Source: Leadbettera azotonutricia ZAS-9 (GTDB taxonomy: Bacteria > Spirochaetota > Spirochaetia > Treponematales > Breznakiellaceae). From it: DNA of 64,000 bases. A program made the translations under genes and the position numbers. The stretch is from contig NC_015577.1 of NCBI RefSeq assembly GCF_000214355.1, positions 124,001-188,000 on the forward strand, written 5' to 3'. Of the stretch, positions 17,272 to 27,004 are shown piece by piece. Positions within the stretch are counted from its first letter, which is position 1, and each line of letters starts with the position of its first letter. The notes beneath the pieces are model-generated. The model saw only the letters and a list, made by a program, of their open reading frames with translations, was not told the origin of the DNA and made no database searches.

Positions 17272-17349
17272 TCATCTTATTTGATGAATTTGCTGAATTA
17301 AATTCATCTTATTTGATGAATTCAAAAAATCATTATTTTTTATGATTTT
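17272..17349. repeat. Two 19-bp direct repeats and adjacent small hairpins
   Basis: TCATCTTATTTGATGAATT occurs at 17272-17290 and again at 17304-17322 (period 32). The second copy forms a hairpin with 8-bp arms (17301-17308 with 17315-17322). It is followed by a third palindrome, AAAATCAT/ATGATTTT (17326-17333 with 17342-17349). The cluster lies 120-200 bp upstream of the AT-rich gene pair; it may be an operator cluster or a mobile-element trace. Confidence 0.6.
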
Positions 17350-17469
17350 CCAGTTTAAATTCTCCAAGTTTCTTTTTCATACTTTCCATTGGATTTAGAT
17401 TCAAACACAAACGCTCAAATCCCTTTACAAAATCTGTTCGATAAATTAAAATAGTACAGGAGTGGATAT

Positions 17470-18213
17470 TTGAGCTTTCATAAATATAGTATTGCTGTAT
17501 TGATGATGATTATCCTTAATCCGGTTTATGGACAAATAAAACAATCGCATACAATCGTTATAAGCTTTTTGCAAATGAAAGAGCAGTTTAATCTTGGCAT
17601 GGTTTTTAATGGCGCGCAGTTGGAGTATTTATACGGCATAACATGGAAAATTGGAGATTCCGAAGTGCAGTATCAACCAAAACTTTCCTTTGGGGCAGGT
17701 TTTAATCGAGGAATGATCGGTTATCAAATTAAAATATCGCCAATAAATGCTTCGTGGACTATGCCGGTTCTTAATGAAAATGGGCATACCTTAAAAGCAG
17801 GCGCTCATTATACAATGGATTACGGTTATCAAATGTACCCGGATTTGCATGGCGGACATTTGTTCTGGGCAAGTGAAATTGGGTTTTCGCCAATTATTCA
17901 GTATAGCTATCAATGGAACCAGACACGTATCGGGTTTTCGGCACAAAATTCTTTATTAGGGTTTGTTTCGCATACTCAAAAAAACGATCCCTATTTTTAT
18001 TCGTTCAAAGCGAGCGATTTCTTTATCCATCCGCATAAGGATATGCAATTTGGAAGTTTTAATAAATACAATCACACAATTATCGCAGTCGAATATGTCC
18101 CCAATGTTTCCAAAATTCATTCGTTCTCATATGAATTTGATTATTTTGAAACTAATTATGGGATAAAATACGAAGACTTGAACCACAGCTTATTATGGAA
18201 GATGTCATTATGA
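17470..18213 (+). CDS. Secreted, barrel-like hypothetical protein in AT-rich patch
   Basis: A 247-residue protein with an N-terminal signal peptide (SIAVLMMIILNPVYGQ) and many short amphipathic strands rich in Tyr/Phe/Trp. It resembles small beta-barrel proteins of Bacteroidota in style, but no family was recognised. The TTG at 17470 follows AGGAG at 7 bp and is the likely start. The gene is markedly more AT-rich than its flanks, suggesting horizontal acquisition. Its stop overlaps the next gene by 4 bp (ATGA). Confidence 0.65.
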   Translation: MSFHKYSIAVLMMIILNPVYGQIKQSHTIVISFLQMKEQFNLGMVFNGAQLEYLYGITWKIGDSEVQYQPKLSFGAGFNRGMIGYQIKISPINASWTMPVLNENGHTLKAGAHYTMDYGYQMYPDLHGGHLFWASEIGFSPIIQYSYQWNQTRIGFSAQNSLLGFVSHTQKNDPYFYSFKASDFFIHPHKDMQFGSFNKYNHTIIAVEYVPNVSKIHSFSYEFDYFETNYGIKYEDLNHSLLWKMSL

Positions 18214-19313
18214 AGCAAGCAAAAGCATTTTCAAATATCGTTTTTTTGTTATTTGTTTCATGCATGTCAAGTTCATGCCTCATGGAAAAGCCGCTTAAAA
18301 TAACGTTTGGGACGTATGCTCCGCCGGCTCTCGGTGATGGATGGGAAATTTCTGATCCGGTTGCGGAAAATATCAATAGTGCACAGTTAGACAACATATA
18401 TCGCTATGTTCATAATGACGGGGATTTATGGCAAATCAGGAGTCTTCTTGTATTCAGGAATAACAAGCTTGTGGCTGAAAGTTATATGAAAACAATGGAT
18501 GACAGAATTAATCCCGGAGCGATATGGTCGGCGACCAAGCAATTTACCGCCGTATTGGCCGGGATAGCTGTTGACAAGGGATTGATAGACATCAACGCGC
18601 CAATTTCTATGTACCTTTCACAAACACCTTCATCAAAAAGCGAAATAACAATAGAGAATCTGCTTATGATGAAATCCGGTATAAATTTTGACAATGACGG
18701 GTTTAAAGGCGAAACATCCCAGCTATTGCGCGAGGAACCGTCGAACAGCGTAAATTTTATATTGAATTTGAGCATGCGTAATTCGCCTGGCACTTCTTTT
18801 TATTATAATGACGGCGATCCGCATATTGTTTCAGCCGTAATACAATCAGCGACAGATAAAACAGTATGCGGCTGGGCCAAGGAAGTTCTATTCGACAAAA
18901 TTGGAATGGAAAGAATACAATGGTTTACCTATAAAGACGGCGTTACCTTGGGGGCATTTGGTATTCTGACTACGCCCCGGGAAATGGCAAAGTTAGGTCA
19001 GCTTGTGCTCAACAACGGTGTCTGGAATGGAGAGCAGATTGTCAGCGCCGGCTGGCTATCGGAAATGACCTCGGCAAAAGTTCCCTCAAACGAAACAGGG
19101 GAGCAAAATATCGCCTTTGGATATTATTGGTGGAGGGATACGGCCCGCGATATTTCAATAATGCGTGGCCATGGCGGACAATATGTGTTTATCAATAAAG
19201 ACAAGAAATTAATGGTGGTAATAACAGCGGAGCCTAATACGCAGGATGATTTTCAATTATCCTTGCATCAGGGGCTTGCGCTATACGATGAAATAAATAA
19301 TGCCGCGAATTGA
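18210..19313 (+). CDS. Serine hydrolase lipoprotein, beta-lactamase/class C family
   Basis: A 367-residue exported protein with an N-terminal hydrophobic segment and cysteines fitting a lipobox (LLFVSC at 18, or SSSC at 23). The penicillin-binding-like fold shows SxxK (SATK, 107-110), YxN (198-200) and HGG (321-323) in the KTG position. The family includes class C beta-lactamases, esterases and D-aminopeptidases, so the substrate cannot be given. It is translationally coupled to the preceding barrel-like gene and shares its low GC. Confidence 0.85.
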   Translation: MKQAKAFSNIVFLLFVSCMSSSCLMEKPLKITFGTYAPPALGDGWEISDPVAENINSAQLDNIYRYVHNDGDLWQIRSLLVFRNNKLVAESYMKTMDDRINPGAIWSATKQFTAVLAGIAVDKGLIDINAPISMYLSQTPSSKSEITIENLLMMKSGINFDNDGFKGETSQLLREEPSNSVNFILNLSMRNSPGTSFYYNDGDPHIVSAVIQSATDKTVCGWAKEVLFDKIGMERIQWFTYKDGVTLGAFGILTTPREMAKLGQLVLNNGVWNGEQIVSAGWLSEMTSAKVPSNETGEQNIAFGYYWWRDTARDISIMRGHGGQYVFINKDKKLMVVITAEPNTQDDFQLSLHQGLALYDEINNAAN

Positions 19314-19391
19314 TTCCGGACAAAGTGTATACAAAAGTAGACAGCCCCCAACGGTGTAGCATAAGTGCGGTTATTGCCCTATACTACGCCC

Positions 19392-20813
19392 ATGGGACAG
19401 CGAAGAAAGGCCATGCGCTCAGTGGGCAGCCGGCTGACAGCATTAATCATCTTTATGATCGTGGCAATAAGCGCTGTTACGATGATAGTCGGGTATATAA
19501 GGTTCAAAGGCGCAACGGAAGACTATTATTGGAGGCTGGGCGAGACTACTGCGGGCATTATAGCCCTGACCATCAATGCCGATTCCCTGGACAGATACCT
19601 TGAAACCCTGACCATGGATGAAGAGTACAGGGGAACCGCAGAGCTGCTTGCAAAAGCGCGGGACGAATGCGGGGCCAAGACATTGTATGTGTTTACCATG
19701 GCGGACGAGGGGATCTACTATATATTTGACACCGACACTTCGGATATGGCGGCTGAATTAGGGGATTTTGACCCGTTTTTGTATGTCGATGAAGATACAG
19801 GCAAAACCGGGCCTCTGTATCCTGAAGCCACAGAGCAGCAGCTGCGGAATGGCGGAAAAATTGACACTATCATGGGCATTACCCAATACGGCTGGACAAT
19901 AACGACAAACGAGCCGCTTTACGGCAGCGACGGAATGTGCAAAGGATATGTAGGTATTGATTTTGATGTTAACCAGGTGGTGGCCGAACGCTCGGCATAT
20001 CTGTGGCAGCTTGCGATTATCATACTTATAACTACAGTGGTTTTTACGGTAATTTCCCTTTATATCATCAGGAAAATCATCATCCATCCGATCAATGTCA
20101 TAGCAAAAGCGGCGGACAGCTTCCTTCTCAACAGCCTGGAGACCCCTCCGGAAAACACGGCAGCGATTGGCGCATCCGAGATTCTGTCCATGGAAATCAA
20201 TACCAAAGACGAGTTCCAAAGCCTTGCCGAGGCTTTGAAATCCATGGTGCGGAAGATAGACGAGCATCTTATCAACCTGAGCATTGTCACCATCAAATCA
20301 GAAACAGACGTGCTGACTGCGCTTTGGAACAGAGGCGCCTTTGAACAGCGTGTGAGCACCATCCTGAATCTCCGGCAGGAAAAAGATCAGATTAATGCCT
20401 TTATGATGATCGATGTGGATTTTTTCAAAACTGTTAATGATCATTACGGTCATGCTGCAGGGGACAAGGTTTTGTGGGAATGCGCGCAGGCTTTGCAGAA
20501 GGTGATGCGCGGGACGGATATTGTCGGCCGCCTGGGGGGCGATGAGTTTGCTGTTTTTTGCAAAAGCATCGGCTCCGCCGCCATTGCCGAAAACAAAGCG
20601 CGGCAGATTCGCGATGAATGGCAAAAGATCATACCCCCGGGCGGCGAAAACGGCATCACTGCAAGCATCGGAATATCCTTTTCCCCGTATGACGGGCAAG
20701 GCTACCAGGAATTGTTCAACAAAGCGGACACGGCCCTCTACAAGGCAAAAGAAGCCGGACGGGATCGCTTTGTTGTTTCCCTTACAGCATCACCCCTTCC
20801 TTGCATATCATAA
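19392..20813 (+). CDS. Membrane diguanylate cyclase with extracytoplasmic sensor
   Basis: About 473 residues. There is a transmembrane helix near the N-terminus, a periplasmic sensor of about 170 residues (Cache-like in layout), a second helix (LAIIILITTVVFTVISLYII), a short linker and a GGDEF domain. The active site is LGGDEF, preceded by the product-inhibition I-site RGTD. It should synthesise c-di-GMP in response to an external ligand. The start is uncertain (ATG at 19392, alternative 19413); neither has a strong ribosome binding site. Confidence 0.88.
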   Translation: MGQRRKAMRSVGSRLTALIIFMIVAISAVTMIVGYIRFKGATEDYYWRLGETTAGIIALTINADSLDRYLETLTMDEEYRGTAELLAKARDECGAKTLYVFTMADEGIYYIFDTDTSDMAAELGDFDPFLYVDEDTGKTGPLYPEATEQQLRNGGKIDTIMGITQYGWTITTNEPLYGSDGMCKGYVGIDFDVNQVVAERSAYLWQLAIIILITTVVFTVISLYIIRKIIIHPINVIAKAADSFLLNSLETPPENTAAIGASEILSMEINTKDEFQSLAEALKSMVRKIDEHLINLSIVTIKSETDVLTALWNRGAFEQRVSTILNLRQEKDQINAFMMIDVDFFKTVNDHYGHAAGDKVLWECAQALQKVMRGTDIVGRLGGDEFAVFCKSIGSAAIAENKARQIRDEWQKIIPPGGENGITASIGISFSPYDGQGYQELFNKADTALYKAKEAGRDRFVVSLTASPLPCIS

Positions 20814-20824
20814 TTTCCCGGTAA

Positions 20825-21496
20825 TCATTTATTTCGTTTCCGTATAATATAAAACGACCAGTATATGATATTCAAAAACAGCCCCATAAAAATAGTCATA
20901 CCCCAGGTTGTCTGGTGTTCGAAAGGATTGATAAACCGTGCGCCTATATCGTTCAATACCTTGAAAGGTCTTGTTATAATATCCCAGCTGTTCCAGCGGA
21001 GATACCTGCCCAGGTAAACGCCGAAGCTTCCTGCGAACAGCAATAGTGTGGATATTATTTTAATATAAACCCATTTTATTTTCCTGCTCAAAATTCCTTC
21101 AATATCCCAGAGGCTCAAAATGCCAAAGAGGAGCCCTGTCCAGGCGAAGGACAGGATCAGTATGAGGTCGAACCAGTCAGGTATGGAGGGAGTCTGGCGA
21201 AGATGGAATAGATCCGTAAAGATATAAGGCGCATTTGGAAAAAAAATGAGCCAAAAAAGCATGATAGTGCCTATGGTGATTTTGGAATGCTGGATATTCG
21301 TTTTCATAACCGCAACGCTGGTCAATGCCCAGGGCACAAAGGCCAAAAACAAATTCCAGTTTAAAAAAAGGAAAACCCTGGTGCCGGTATATATGTACCT
21401 GAATACAGATGCCCCAAAGCAAAAAAGCGACAATGCAAGCATAAAAACTGATTCATAAAGCCTGTTTGCCCTTTTTAATGATCTGATTGGGTTCAT
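20825..21496 (-). CDS. DUF1361 membrane protein
   Basis: A 223-residue protein with six or more hydrophobic helices and the DUF1361 signature LIFFPNAPYIFTDLFHLRQ followed by PDWFDLILI. It is located between convergent and divergent signalling genes. The function is unknown; the family is a set of predicted inner-membrane proteins. Confidence 0.82.
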   Translation of the reverse strand: MNPIRSLKRANRLYESVFMLALSLFCFGASVFRYIYTGTRVFLFLNWNLFLAFVPWALTSVAVMKTNIQHSKITIGTIMLFWLIFFPNAPYIFTDLFHLRQTPSIPDWFDLILILSFAWTGLLFGILSLWDIEGILSRKIKWVYIKIISTLLLFAGSFGVYLGRYLRWNSWDIITRPFKVLNDIGARFINPFEHQTTWGMTIFMGLFLNIIYWSFYIIRKRNK

Positions 21497-21550
21497 GCAG
21501 TATCATACCATACATGACAAAACTTTCAATATATGATATGCTAACAATGT

Positions 21551-22681
21551 ATGAAAGATCCGAAAGAGCGCTTTAGGGATTTTAATTCCGGCAGGGCGAA
21601 TTTTTTTCTTGTGGCAATCATCACCTGCATTTTGGCAGGGGCAGTGCTCAAGCTTACAGCCTCGGTGATACTTCCCTTTACAATTTCCATATTGCTGGCT
21701 TTTGTGATGCGCCCGCTGGTTGCTATTCCGGAAAAATTCCGCGTGCCAAGGCTTTTCTCCATACTGCTGGCGATGGCGGTCGTGGTAGCCGGACTCACCT
21801 TTATAGGGGCCATGCTCTTTTCATCTGTCAGGGGCATCCTTACCCTCTACCCCAAGTACGAGGACAGGCTCACCGAAATCTACCGTTACCTGGGCCGTTT
21901 CTTCGAGCTGCCCTACGACGAGCATCTTTCCTTTTTCGAGAACCTCTGGGGCCAGTTGGGCATACGCAGCAGGGTCAGGCTTATCACCCTTTCCCTGTCG
22001 AACACTTTCCTCACCTTCCTTAAAGACGCGGTCATGGTGGTAATTTTTGTGGTATTCCTGCTTTTCGAGGCGGTGTTCTTTAAGGAAAAAATCGAGACAG
22101 CATTCGAGGGCAAGCAGGCAGGGCAGATAAAAAAGATCACTACGGATATCATGAAAGAGATAGGCCGCTACCTTTCCATCAAGTTTATTATCTCCCTGGC
22201 GACAGGGCTTATTGTGGGCATCGCCCTCCGCCTGGTGGGTCTGGAGTTTTCTGTTCTTTGGGGCATTGCCCAGTTTATCCTGAATTTTATACCTGTCCTG
22301 GGGAGCATCGCCGTGGGGGTTGCCGCTTCGGTGTTTGCCCTGCTCCAGTTCTGGCCTGATCCTGGTCCGGTGATCGCGGTAGTCGCCATCATGCTGGCAG
22401 CCAATATGGTAATCGGCAATGTGCTTGAACCCAAGATCATGGGGGACAACCTCGGTATTTCGCCTATCGTGGTGCTTCTTTCGCTCCTTATATGGGGCTG
22501 GCTCTGGGGTTTTGCGGGTATGATACTTGCGGTCCCCATGATGGTGATTATCAAGATAGCCTGCGAAAGCGTGCCGGTGCTGGAACCCATTTCCATAATG
22601 CTGGGTTCCCGGAAGGCGGTAATGGCAAAAAAGAGCGAAGCCCAGGCCAAAGAGGCCGGTTCTGAAGAAAACGTTCCATAA
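21551..22681 (+). CDS. AI-2E family transporter (PerM/UPF0118)
   Basis: A 376-residue permease. Two N-terminal helices lead into a central domain and then five C-terminal helices with the family motifs. These include ISLATGLIVGIALRLVGLEFSV, FILNFIPVLGSIAVGV and the NVLEPKIMGDNLGISPIVVLLSLLIW region. Members export autoinducer-2 or act as Na+/H+ antiporters, so the substrate is open. A hydrophilic tail ends the protein. Confidence 0.88.
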   Translation: MKDPKERFRDFNSGRANFFLVAIITCILAGAVLKLTASVILPFTISILLAFVMRPLVAIPEKFRVPRLFSILLAMAVVVAGLTFIGAMLFSSVRGILTLYPKYEDRLTEIYRYLGRFFELPYDEHLSFFENLWGQLGIRSRVRLITLSLSNTFLTFLKDAVMVVIFVVFLLFEAVFFKEKIETAFEGKQAGQIKKITTDIMKEIGRYLSIKFIISLATGLIVGIALRLVGLEFSVLWGIAQFILNFIPVLGSIAVGVAASVFALLQFWPDPGPVIAVVAIMLAANMVIGNVLEPKIMGDNLGISPIVVLLSLLIWGWLWGFAGMILAVPMMVIIKIACESVPVLEPISIMLGSRKAVMAKKSEAQAKEAGSEENVP

Positions 22682-22745
22682 TGGAAGGAATTGAATAAAA
22701 ATTCGAAATATTGCGTTTTTTTTCCGAATGTGATATTCTTAGAGT

Positions 22746-23903
22746 ATGATCAAAACAATAATCCTTCAAACCGCCGAAGCGGACGATCCTGAAACAGCCG
22801 TTTCCGGCATATTGGCCCAGCTTCAAAAAAGCGAATTAAAGAGAAACTCGGTCGGTTTAATCAGTTGTTTTGCTGATTTTATCACCTCAGGCGTGGTGGC
22901 CGCTTTGGCAGAGAAGCTTCCCTTCCCTATTGCGGGCACTACCACCCTTGCAGCCGCCGCAACAGGCATACAGGGGGAGGTCCTCCTTATCATCACTGTC
23001 CTTACCAGCGATGATGTGGAATTCGATGTGGGCATTACGGACCCGATTTCTGCGGAGGACGACAAGCCCCTCAAGGCTGCCTGGGACAGGATCGCGGGCA
23101 AGCGTGCCGACAAGCCTTCCCTCATGCTGAGTTTCGCCCCCCTCCTGATGAATGTGTCCGCCGACTTCTTTGTGGAAGCCTGGACGGCTATTACCGGGAA
23201 TGTGCCCAATTTTGGGACTCTTGCAGTGGATCACAACCCTGATTACCATGAGTCCCAGACCATCCTGAACAAGGAAGCCTCAAAAGATCGCTATGTTTTC
23301 GTTCTTTGCTATGGCAAGGTTGATCCCCTCTTTTTCATCGCGGGCATCGCTGAAGAAGAAGCTTTCAGGGAAAAGGGGATTGTGACCGCCTCCCAGGGCA
23401 ATCAGCTCAAGGGGGTCAACGGTGTTTCGGTCGCGCAATATCTCACTTCCCTGGGCCTTGAAAAGGACGAGAATGGCGCTATCAAGGGCGTCAATGCGTA
23501 CCCCTTCATTCAGGATTACAAGGATGGGACCCAGCCTGTTATCCGTGTGATGTTTGCCATCACCCCTGATGGTTCCGCAGTCTGCGGCGGCAAGATCCCC
23601 GTGGGCGCAGAACTGACTGTTGGTTTCATCAATGCCGAGGGCGTGCTCGCCTTCTCGGAAGAAGCCCTGAAAAAAGTCGTGTCAAAAGCGGCGGACCGAT
23701 CTGTCCTCATCTTTTCCTGCATAGGCCGTTATTTTTCCCTGGGCTATGAAAAGAATGCCGAGATAGATAAAACTGTGCAGATTATGGGGGATAGGCACTT
23801 CCATTTAAGCTATTCGGGTACAGAGCTTTGCCCTGTATACGGAAAGGACGGCAAACTTACCAACCGGAGCCATAATGACACTATGGTGATCTGTGTACTT
23901 TGA
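22746..23903 (+). CDS. FIST domain sensory protein
   Basis: A 385-residue soluble protein with FIST_N (about 30-215; GLISCFADFITSGVVAALAEKL, PIAGTTTLAAAATG) and FIST_C (about 225-370; FSCIGRYFSLG). FIST is a predicted small-ligand-binding sensory module linked to signal transduction. It stands alone here but ends 22 bp before a soluble hybrid histidine kinase, which it probably feeds. The start follows CTTAGAG, a weak site. Confidence 0.85.
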   Translation: MIKTIILQTAEADDPETAVSGILAQLQKSELKRNSVGLISCFADFITSGVVAALAEKLPFPIAGTTTLAAAATGIQGEVLLIITVLTSDDVEFDVGITDPISAEDDKPLKAAWDRIAGKRADKPSLMLSFAPLLMNVSADFFVEAWTAITGNVPNFGTLAVDHNPDYHESQTILNKEASKDRYVFVLCYGKVDPLFFIAGIAEEEAFREKGIVTASQGNQLKGVNGVSVAQYLTSLGLEKDENGAIKGVNAYPFIQDYKDGTQPVIRVMFAITPDGSAVCGGKIPVGAELTVGFINAEGVLAFSEEALKKVVSKAADRSVLIFSCIGRYFSLGYEKNAEIDKTVQIMGDRHFHLSYSGTELCPVYGKDGKLTNRSHNDTMVICVL

Positions 23904-23925
23904 CAGGCGCTATTGATAGGTACTA

Positions 23926-25662
23926 ATGGAAGAAACTAAAGATTTGGCGGCCGAACTTAAACAGGCCCAAATTAGCATTAAAAAACTCGAACGGGAACTC
24001 AAGCTTAGCAATGCGATTATCGAGCGCAACAGGATCACCAATGATGCCAAGGATAACCTCAGCAAAATTATAGAAGAAAAGAAGTCGGAACTGGAAAAGT
24101 ACATGAACCTGCTCCTCGAAAACTGTCCCGACATTATCATGATTTTTGACCGCGACGGCAAACTCGTTTACTGCACCGAGATATTCCTCAAAATTGCAGG
24201 CATCCAGGGCTTTGGCATGATAGCCGGCATGCACTACCACGAGATACTCGTCAAATTCACCAGCCCTGAATTCGTGGCAGAAGCTGAAGCTGTTCATGAA
24301 AAACAGCAGGAAAAGGACAGCCGCACGGAGCTCATGCACGGAGTCATAGATTTTGGAGGCCAGGGCAAGCCCCGGGACTACACCATCCAGGTCAGCCCCA
24401 TGCATGATGAGCAGAATAACAGCATAGGCGCCATGGTGGTTTTTTACGATGCCACCGACCTTCTCATTGCCAAAAGGGAAGCAGAAAACGCCAACAAAGC
24501 CAAATCCGATTTCCTCGCCACAGTGTCCCACGAAATACGCACCCCCATGAATGCCATTATGGGCATCTCCACCATGATGGCCGCCACGGAGCTTACGATA
24601 GAGCAGCGGAACTATTTGAAGAACATTCAGAATTCCTCCAATGTGCTGCTTACCCTGATAAATGACATCCTCGATTTTTCCAAAATCGAAGCCGGCAAGC
24701 TTGAGCTGATCCCCGAGTATTTCAGCCTCTGGGGATTGCTCCGCCATTTGCGGGAAATGTTCGAACTCCTCTTCCCCGAAAAGGATCTTTCGTTCAACTG
24801 CGTTTATTCCGAGGATCTTCCGGAAGTTGTTTTCGGCGATGAAAAACGCATAGGCCAAATAATCACCAATATCCTCAACAATGCCCTCAAGTATACCCGC
24901 GAAGGCGGCGTAACCCTCAGGGCAACAAGGGCAGCAGGCAATGCAGAAGGAGAGGACTTGATCAGCATTGCCGTCGAAGATACCGGCATAGGGATTAAGG
25001 AAGATGCCATATCCCGGCTCTTTACTGCCTTCGAGCAGCTCGACCAGGTGCGCAACAAAAACGTGCAGGGCACGGGCCTCGGCCTTGCCATTACCAAACG
25101 CCTTTGCGCCATGATGTCCGGCGAGATCAAGGTCACAAGCGAGTACGGCAAGGGATCTGTCTTTACTGTTACCCTCCCCCTAAAGCAGGGCAGGCCCGAG
25201 GATCTCGTCCAGGAAGAGCTTATCGTGATCCCCTTTATTGCCCCTGCTGCCCGGGTGCTTTTGGTGGACGATATTGAAATAAACCTTGATGTGGCTTCTT
25301 TCCTGCTCAATTCTTTCGAAATCACCCCCGACACTGCCAGAAGCGGGGTTGAATCCATCGAAAAAGTGAAAAGCCAAAAATACGATTTAATCCTCATGGA
25401 TCACATGATGCCCGAAATGGACGGCGTTGAGGCTGTCCGCATTATCCGCTCTTCAGACCACCAGAACGCCGGCATTCCCATTATCGCGCTTACCGCGAAT
25501 GCCGTCTCCGGCGCCAGGGAAATGTTTCTTTCCAATGGCTTTAACGGCTTTCTCTCAAAACCTATGGATCTAAAAGCCCTTGCCGAAGCCCTGCTCCGCT
25601 GGCTGCCCGCAGAATTGGTTGAAAAGGGAAAAACCCATCTTAGCATGCCAGGGGAAAATTAA
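23926..25662 (+). CDS. Soluble hybrid histidine kinase (PAS-HisKA-HATPase-REC)
   Basis: 578 residues without membrane helices. It has an N-terminal coiled coil (1-60), a PAS domain (about 62-180), HisKA with H202 in VSHEIRTPMN, an HATPase with N-box NILNNALKY and G-boxes DTGIG and GTGLGL, and a receiver domain (about 442-560) with phospho-acceptor D492 in LILMDHMMPEMDG. With FIST directly upstream it likely forms a cytoplasmic sensory relay. The output partner is not encoded nearby. It overlaps the convergent symporter gene by 4 bp. Confidence 0.93.
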   Translation: MEETKDLAAELKQAQISIKKLERELKLSNAIIERNRITNDAKDNLSKIIEEKKSELEKYMNLLLENCPDIIMIFDRDGKLVYCTEIFLKIAGIQGFGMIAGMHYHEILVKFTSPEFVAEAEAVHEKQQEKDSRTELMHGVIDFGGQGKPRDYTIQVSPMHDEQNNSIGAMVVFYDATDLLIAKREAENANKAKSDFLATVSHEIRTPMNAIMGISTMMAATELTIEQRNYLKNIQNSSNVLLTLINDILDFSKIEAGKLELIPEYFSLWGLLRHLREMFELLFPEKDLSFNCVYSEDLPEVVFGDEKRIGQIITNILNNALKYTREGGVTLRATRAAGNAEGEDLISIAVEDTGIGIKEDAISRLFTAFEQLDQVRNKNVQGTGLGLAITKRLCAMMSGEIKVTSEYGKGSVFTVTLPLKQGRPEDLVQEELIVIPFIAPAARVLLVDDIEINLDVASFLLNSFEITPDTARSGVESIEKVKSQKYDLILMDHMMPEMDGVEAVRIIRSSDHQNAGIPIIALTANAVSGAREMFLSNGFNGFLSKPMDLKALAEALLRWLPAELVEKGKTHLSMPGEN

Positions 25663-26891
25663 ATGAAATGCCCCACCTGCTTGTCCTCCTGGAATCCCGA
25701 AGTCCTGCCAATCGCATAGCTCGCAAATGAAGCTATCATCACGTCGAGGAAGGTTCCCACCGCAATGAGGTAGAAGGCGAGGGGTTTCAGGATGAGATAG
25801 CCCGCTTCGAAGCCCCGGCCGTAGCCAAGGCAGAGGACCGCCAATGCGGTGTAAGCCCCGTCTCCGGGGTGGCGGGCAAGCAGAAATGAGATGACAAAGG
25901 CCCTGGCGCCGATGGAGAAAATGTCCCCCGGGGCTATGGGCAGGCTGATGTAGGATTTGATGATAACGATGAAGGCTGCGGCGGCCACCATGGCGCTGCC
26001 TGCCCTTCCGAATATCGTAAAGAGCGACACGGTTACCGCATTGGAGCGCCGGCGTATCCCCAAATTTTCCTTGGCATGGCGGAAGATCACGGGGAGCGAA
26101 AAATTAATATCCCCGGAAAAGAAAGACGCCAGAGCCTGGCCCAGGGAGCCATAGAGCACAACCCAGGGGTTGCACTTTGGCGTGATAAAATAGAGGAAGA
26201 GAGGCAGAATGCCGAAGCCCAGCACCAGGCTGAAGATGCCCAGCTTCATGATAAGATCCCGGTAAACATCGGCCTTAAGCACATTGTGGAACCTGATGGC
26301 CCAATACGCCGCCAGGGCTATCATCACAATAGCCAGGATCTCGGAGAAGAACGAAGCAATGTGGTAAAAAATCCGGGAAAGCGAATCGATGATCGCAATG
26401 ACCGGTTTGGTGTAGTTCCTGTCATACGAGAGGCCTATGCCAAGAAAGAAGGCGAACACATATACGGGCAGCAGATAAATGCCGTCGTTTACCAGGGCGC
26501 TGAACATATTCGAGGGGAAAAGCTCCAGCACACTGCCTGCTGTATTGAGCGAGACAGTCTCAAGCTGCTCTTCCATAAAAATGGGAATGTGGGCAGGAGG
26601 GAAGAGGAGTATTGTAATAATACCTGCGGCAATCACAAAAACCGCGCAGGCTATAATCACCAAAAAAGAACGGAAGGCCAGCCCCCAGAACTGCCCGTCC
26701 TGCCTGAGCTCATAAATCGCGATGGTCAGGGAAAACACAAGGATAGGCGCCACAGCATAGCGTCCAATCCGTATGGCAAGCTCTTCGAGCCAGGCAAGGC
26801 CCCTTAGTATCGTCTGGTTATCGGAAGGCAAAAGACTCCCTACGATGATGCCCAACAGAGAACCGATTAAAAGTTTAAGCCAAACCCTCAT
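25659..26891 (-). CDS. Dicarboxylate/amino acid:cation symporter (SDF/DAACS family)
   Basis: A 410-residue polytopic transporter resembling GltP/DctA. It has several N-terminal helices (GSLLGIIVGSLLP, RIGRYAVAPILVFSLTIAI), a polar re-entrant region with SLFTIFGRAGSAMVAA, and C-terminal ARHPGDGAYTALAVLCLGYGRG. It imports C4-dicarboxylates or glutamate/aspartate with Na+ or H+. The canonical NMDG-type motif is not obvious, so it may be a divergent member. Confidence 0.78.
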   Translation of the reverse strand: MRVWLKLLIGSLLGIIVGSLLPSDNQTILRGLAWLEELAIRIGRYAVAPILVFSLTIAIYELRQDGQFWGLAFRSFLVIIACAVFVIAAGIITILLFPPAHIPIFMEEQLETVSLNTAGSVLELFPSNMFSALVNDGIYLLPVYVFAFFLGIGLSYDRNYTKPVIAIIDSLSRIFYHIASFFSEILAIVMIALAAYWAIRFHNVLKADVYRDLIMKLGIFSLVLGFGILPLFLYFITPKCNPWVVLYGSLGQALASFFSGDINFSLPVIFRHAKENLGIRRRSNAVTVSLFTIFGRAGSAMVAAAAFIVIIKSYISLPIAPGDIFSIGARAFVISFLLARHPGDGAYTALAVLCLGYGRGFEAGYLILKPLAFYLIAVGTFLDVMIASFASYAIGRTSGFQEDKQVGHFI

Positions 26892-27004
26892 TCAGCAAGC
26901 ATACTTGAAAGGGAGACCCCCTGGCAAGGCATGGGATCAGGTCAGGTGATAAAGCCTACCGATTCATGTTGATTTCGCGGCTTTAGCCTGTTAGACTGCA
27001 ATTT

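Noticed and set aside
17335-17457. Minus-strand frame reading like a protein C-terminus (ends KKKLGEFKLENHKK)
   Set aside because: It could be the tail of a lost gene, but it overlaps the RBS of the next gene, has no start and matches no family I recognise.
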